DNA of 16,381 nt from Bifidobacterium breve (GTDB lineage Bacteria > Actinomycetota > Acidimicrobiia > IMCC26256 > PALSA-555): positions 1-16,381 of the forward strand of contig CAMDCC010000026.1 in the NCBI GenBank assembly GCA_945889545.1, written 5' to 3'. Position numbers and translations under genes: made by a program. This document shows, one piece after another, positions 13,593-16,381 of this stretch (positions are counted from its first letter, which is position 1; each line of letters starts with the position of its first letter). The notes under the pieces were generated by a model. That model saw nothing but the letters and a program-made list of their open reading frames with translations, had not been told where the DNA came from and did not search any database.

Positions 13593-15005
13593 ATGACCAC
13601 CACGATGTCCCGGCCAAACACCCCCGCCACACCAGCGCTCGACGCACACGCGTTGGTCGGTGCTTTACGCGCCGCTTTCGTCGCCGGTCATACGCAGTCC
13701 TACGAGTGGCGCCGCGACCAGTTGCGCGCCATGCGCACCATGCTGGTGGAACGTGAGCCGGAGTTCATGGACGCGCTCGCCACCGACATGGGCAAGCCTC
13801 CCGCCGAGGCCTACGCCGCCGACATCGGGTTCGTCGTCTCGGAGATCGATTACACGCTTCGGCGCTTGCGCCGTTGGATGCGACCACAGCGGGTGCACGC
13901 CCCGCTCGTCACCAAGCCGTCACGGGCCCGGCTCGTCCGTGAGCCGCTCGGCGTCGTGCTCGTAATCGCGCCGTGGAACTACCCCGTGCACTTGCTGCTC
14001 GCACCCATGGTGGGCGCGCTGGCTGCCGGCAACTGCATAGTCGCGAAGCCGTCGGAGGTGACTGCGAACACCTCGGCCCTGCTGGCCCGGCTCATCCCGG
14101 AGTATCTCGACACCAAGTGTGTGAAAGTCGTGGAGGGCGGCGTCACCGAGACGCAGGCACTGCTCGCCGAGCAGTTCGACCACATCTTCTACACGGGCAA
14201 CGGCACAGTCGCTCGTGTCGTGCTCGAAGCGGCAGCCAAGCACCTCACGCCGGTCACCCTCGAGCTCGGCGGCAAGAGCCCGGTCATCATCGACGAGTCG
14301 GCCAACCTAGAGGTTGCCGCTCGTCGCGTCGCATGGGGCAAGTTCCTGAACGCGGGCCAAACCTGCATCGCCCCCGACTACGTCCTGGTGGCGAAGCCGG
14401 TCGCCGACAAGTTCGTGGAGCACGTGCGTCGAGCGGTGTTCGACTTCTACGGCCCCGACCCAAAGGACAGCCCCGACTACGCGCGGATCGTCGACGGGCG
14501 GCATTGGAAGCGCCTCGTCGCGCTCCTCGACTCGGGCACCGCGACGATCGGCGGGCAACACGACGAGAAGTCGCGCTATCTCGCGCCCACCGTGCTGCGC
14601 GATGTGGCCCCCGACTCCCCTGCCATGCAGGAGGAGATCTTCGGGCCAGTGCTCCCGGTGCTCACCGTCGACAGCGTCGATGAGGCCATCGCGTTTGTGA
14701 ACAACCGCGACAAGCCGCTCGCGCTCTACCTGTTCTCAGAATCCGGGAGCGTGCAACAGCGCGTGCTCGAACTCACGAGCAGCGGCGGCGCCTGCATCAA
14801 CGCCACGATGTTCCAGGTGGTCGTCCGCGGGCTCCCCTTCGGGGGTGTCGGACCGAGCGGGAACGGCGCGTATCACGGTCGATCCACCTTCGAGACGTTC
14901 AGTCACACCAAGAGCGTCTTGCGCAAGAGCGCGCGCCCCGACCCTGCGCTCGCCTACCCGCCATACACGGCGCGCAAAGACAAGCTCCTCCGCCGCTTCC
15001 TGTAA
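13593..15005 (+). CDS. ALDH3-type aldehyde dehydrogenase
   Basis: The 470-residue protein has the full set of aldehyde dehydrogenase motifs: PWNYP (127-131, N129), AKPSE (151-155), the glycine motif TGNGTVARVV (201-210), E224 in TLELGGKSP, catalytic C258 in NAGQTC, and EEIFGP (348-353). The length and the ending YPPY-x6-LLRRFL match class 3 and fatty aldehyde dehydrogenases, which oxidise medium- or long-chain and aromatic aldehydes with NAD(P)+. There is no hydrophobic C-terminal tail, so it should be soluble. GAGGGAGGG precedes ATG 13593. It sits 32 bases after the HAD gene, and the message may start there or further up. It converges with the cold-shock gene across a 25-bp gap. Confidence 0.93.
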   Translation: MTTTMSRPNTPATPALDAHALVGALRAAFVAGHTQSYEWRRDQLRAMRTMLVEREPEFMDALATDMGKPPAEAYAADIGFVVSEIDYTLRRLRRWMRPQRVHAPLVTKPSRARLVREPLGVVLVIAPWNYPVHLLLAPMVGALAAGNCIVAKPSEVTANTSALLARLIPEYLDTKCVKVVEGGVTETQALLAEQFDHIFYTGNGTVARVVLEAAAKHLTPVTLELGGKSPVIIDESANLEVAARRVAWGKFLNAGQTCIAPDYVLVAKPVADKFVEHVRRAVFDFYGPDPKDSPDYARIVDGRHWKRLVALLDSGTATIGGQHDEKSRYLAPTVLRDVAPDSPAMQEEIFGPVLPVLTVDSVDEAIAFVNNRDKPLALYLFSESGSVQQRVLELTSSGGACINATMFQVVVRGLPFGGVGPSGNGAYHGRSTFETFSHTKSVLRKSARPDPALAYPPYTARKDKLLRRFL

Positions 15006-15026
15006 GCGAGGTGCACCCCCGCTCGC
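15006..15026. terminator. Weak convergent stem-loop between ALDH and Csp genes
   Basis: GCGAG (15006-15010) and CTCGC (15022-15026) can pair across an 11-base loop directly after the ALDH stop and just beyond the Csp stop. The stem is short and lacks a U-run, so a bidirectional terminator is only possible. Confidence 0.25.
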
Positions 15027-15030
15027 GCAA

Positions 15031-15234
15031 CTACCCGACGGGCTTGACGTTCTGAGCTTCTTCACCCTTACGGCCGGGGCCGACGTCGAACTCGACGGCC
15101 TGACCTTCCTCGAGCGACCGGTAGCCGTCGCCTGAGATCGCGGAGAAGTGCACGAACACATCGGGCTCGCCCTCACGAGCGATGAACCCGAAGCCCTTTT
15201 CGGCGTTGAACCACTTCACGGTGCCGGTAGCCAC
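15031..15234 (-). CDS. cspA: Cold shock protein (CspA family)
   Basis: A 67-residue single OB-fold protein reads MATGTVKWFNAEKGFGFI, then DVFVHFSAI. It carries RNP1 (KGFGFI, 13-18) and RNP2 (VFVHF, 26-30) with the nucleic-acid-stacking W8, F15, F17, F27, H29 and F30. Csp proteins bind single-stranded RNA and DNA and act as RNA chaperones in the cytoplasm. GTG 15234 is preceded by AAGGGGG with eight bases spacing, which decides the start; the frame extends upstream to 15267 but those residues are not Csp-like. The 5' untranslated region is probably about 60 bases, shorter than in classical cold-induced mRNAs. A housekeeping role is as likely as cold induction. Confidence 0.95.
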   Translation of the reverse strand: MATGTVKWFNAEKGFGFIAREGEPDVFVHFSAISGDGYRSLEEGQAVEFDVGPGRKGEEAQNVKPVG

Positions 15235-15303
15235 GAAACGTGCCCCCTTGATATTGCGAGGGAGCATCGCTGATACACCCTCACCCCTTGCAGTGACGAC
15301 GGC

Positions 15304-15332
15304 ACGCTACACGGGCGCGGCACCCGAGTGAA
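15304..15332 (-). promoter_or_regulatory. Possible promoter of the cold shock gene
   Basis: On the minus strand TTCACT (15327-15332) and TAGCGT (15304-15309) are 17 bases apart, each partly matching -35 and -10. The first lies in the loop region of the hairpin at 15318-15342. Support is limited to spacing and position. Confidence 0.25.
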
Positions 15333-15342
15333 GGGGGTGCCG
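15318..15342 (-). terminator. Perfect 8-bp stem-loop after the VOC gene
   Basis: CGGCACCC (15318-15325) and GGGTGCCG (15335-15342) form an 8-bp GC-rich stem with a nine-base loop, 31 bases past the VOC stop. It could end the acyl-CoA dehydrogenase/VOC message. The lack of a U-run leaves it as a candidate; it could also be an operator for the cold-shock gene. Confidence 0.4.
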
Positions 15343-15373
15343 ATGGGTCAGCGAGGCAGTTCAGGCAGCGAGA

Positions 15374-15754
15374 TCAGGCATAGCAGCGCAGCTCGACGGT
15401 GTTGCCGTCGGGGTCGTGCACGTACAGGCTCGTGGCCAAGCCTTGGGCGCCGAACAGGCCGTCGGCCGGCCCGTCGCCCACCACCTCGAAGCGCCCCGAC
15501 GCTGCGAGTGCCGCGAGATCAGTCGGCTCGATCACGAGACACACGTGATCCAAGTTCATCCCCGACCGCGGCGCCGGGAAGAGATCGATGATGGTGCGCT
15601 CGTCGATACGCACCGACGGGAAGAACGTCTCCCCTCGCCGCCACTCGTCAACGCGCTCGGGTTGGAGACCAAGCGCGTCGCAGTACCACGCGAGCGAACG
15701 CTCCACGTCGGTGCAGTTCAGGACGATGTGGTCAAGACCGACGACCCGCACCAT
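15374..15754 (-). CDS. VOC-family protein (glyoxalase/dioxygenase superfamily)
   Basis: From ATG 15754 the protein has 126 residues with two beta-alpha-beta-beta-beta modules: GLDHIVLNCTDVERSLAWY first and NLDHVCLVIEPTDL second, ending YVHDPDGNTVELRCYA. Likely metal ligands are H9, H70 and E121. VOC proteins include glyoxalase I, ring-cleavage dioxygenases, epimerases and resistance proteins; this short form is most like glyoxalase/methylmalonyl-CoA-epimerase-type members. The frame is open to 15985, but the added residues lie antisense to nothing recognisable and overlap the acyl-CoA dehydrogenase, so the internal ATG is preferred. It starts five bases after that gene's stop, which suggests coupled translation. 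Confidence 0.85.
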   Translation of the reverse strand: MVRVVGLDHIVLNCTDVERSLAWYCDALGLQPERVDEWRRGETFFPSVRIDERTIIDLFPAPRSGMNLDHVCLVIEPTDLAALAASGRFEVVGDGPADGLFGAQGLATSLYVHDPDGNTVELRCYA

Positions 15755-15759
15755 GGGGC

Positions 15760-16381
15760 TCAGCCTCTCGGAAGTCCGAGGATGCGCTCGGAGATGATGT
15801 TCTTCTGCACCTCCGACGTACCGCCGGCAATCGAGGCCGCCTTGCTCCACAACCACTGACGTTGCCACCGACCGTTCTCGGGCACGTCGTGCGCGCCGCG
15901 CCAGAGCGGTGACGTCTCTTCGCAGAGGTCGAGCGCCCGGGTGGACATGCTCTGGGTCATGTCGGTCCAGGCCAGCTTCACCCACGACGACTCCGGGCCA
16001 GGCTCCTCGCCGCGCGCCAAGCGCGAGAGGGTGCGCCAGTTGTGGAGTCGCAACACGCGCAGCTCCACGAACGACTGTGCGAGCTGGTCGCTGGCATCGA
16101 TGTCGTCGAGGAGTCCGCGTTCGAGTGCGAGCGCGTAGAGGTCGTCGAGGTACACCTCGTGCACAACCTGTTCCTTGAACGGGAAGGCGGTGCCCCGCTC
16201 GTGGGCCAGCGTGGTGTTGGCTACCGCCCAGCCCTGGTCGAGCGTGCCCACGAGGTGCTCGTCGGGCACGAACACATCGGTGAAGAACACTTCGTTGAAC
16301 TCGGCTTCGCCGGTGATCTGCACGAGCGGCCGCACTTCGATCCCGTCGGCCTCCATGTCGATCACGAGGTACGAGATGCCG
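15760..16381 (-). CDS. Acyl-CoA dehydrogenase, C-terminal part (5' end outside window)
   Basis: The frame is open to the window edge, and about 206 residues are present. The edge reads GISYLVIDM, then GIEVRPLVQITGEAEFNEVFF and VPDEHLVG, the beta-domain to C-terminal-domain hinge of acyl-CoA dehydrogenases. The end IAGGTSEVQKNIISERILGLPRG is the FAD- and dimer-contact C-terminus. These flavoenzymes make the alpha,beta-double bond of acyl-CoA esters. The long helical part with GEEPGPESS is typical of the subgroup common in actinobacterial steroid and fatty-acid gene sets. The catalytic base cannot be assigned from this fragment. The VOC gene follows after five bases. Confidence 0.93.
   Translation of the reverse strand, partial: GISYLVIDMEADGIEVRPLVQITGEAEFNEVFFTDVFVPDEHLVGTLDQGWAVANTTLAHERGTAFPFKEQVVHEVYLDDLYALALERGLLDDIDASDQLAQSFVELRVLRLHNWRTLSRLARGEEPGPESSWVKLAWTDMTQSMSTRALDLCEETSPLWRGAHDVPENGRWQRQWLWSKAASIAGGTSEVQKNIISERILGLPRG

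Overview
The window is GC-rich, tightly packed bacterial DNA with many GTG starts. The gene content is typical of actinobacterial catabolic regions: an F420-type luciferase-like oxidoreductase, amidohydrolase-2 proteins, an acyl-CoA dehydrogenase, a GMC oxidoreductase and a CHASE2 adenylate cyclase. I infer an actinobacterium, plausibly of the Acidimicrobiia type, from gene content and codon style only. I see no rRNA, tRNA, CRISPR array, insertion sequence or phage gene. No gene-free stretch exceeds 300 bases.

Layout. (1) 1-5021, plus strand: the end of a hydantoinase-B subunit, a full hydantoinase-A subunit, a small gluconate-2-dehydrogenase-subunit-3-like protein and a GMC flavoprotein form one operon. 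Two of its junctions carry unusual GAGCGAA-type repeats. One repeat block is translated as an N-terminal extension of HyuA. The other precedes the GMC gene and could fold over its ribosome binding site. (2) 5069-6967, plus: a membrane-bound CHASE2 adenylate cyclase whose stop codon overlaps that of the next, convergent gene. (3) 7876-6964, minus: an Rrf2-family regulator, a 59-residue orphan and a 61-residue excisionase-like HTH protein. (4) 8012-8884, plus: a TauE/SafE anion exporter, divergent from the Rrf2 gene. It has a good sigma70-like promoter and a direct repeat between the two genes that could be an operator. (5) 9976-8906 (minus) and 10097-11242 (plus): two related amidohydrolase-2 proteins, divergent from each other. 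The plus one leads a run with a DsbA-like protein, an F420-type monooxygenase, a HAD hydrolase and an ALDH3-type aldehyde dehydrogenase, ending at 15005. (6) 16381-15031, minus: the end of an acyl-CoA dehydrogenase, a VOC-family protein and a cold shock protein.

Working together: region 1 looks like an oxidise-then-activate module, in which a flavoprotein dehydrogenase pair is co-expressed with an ATP-dependent hydantoinase/acetone-carboxylase-type enzyme. Regions 5 and 6 look like general catabolic capacity for organic acids and aldehydes. The Rrf2/TauE pair suggests sulfur-compound export under local control. No substrate can be named from sequence alone.
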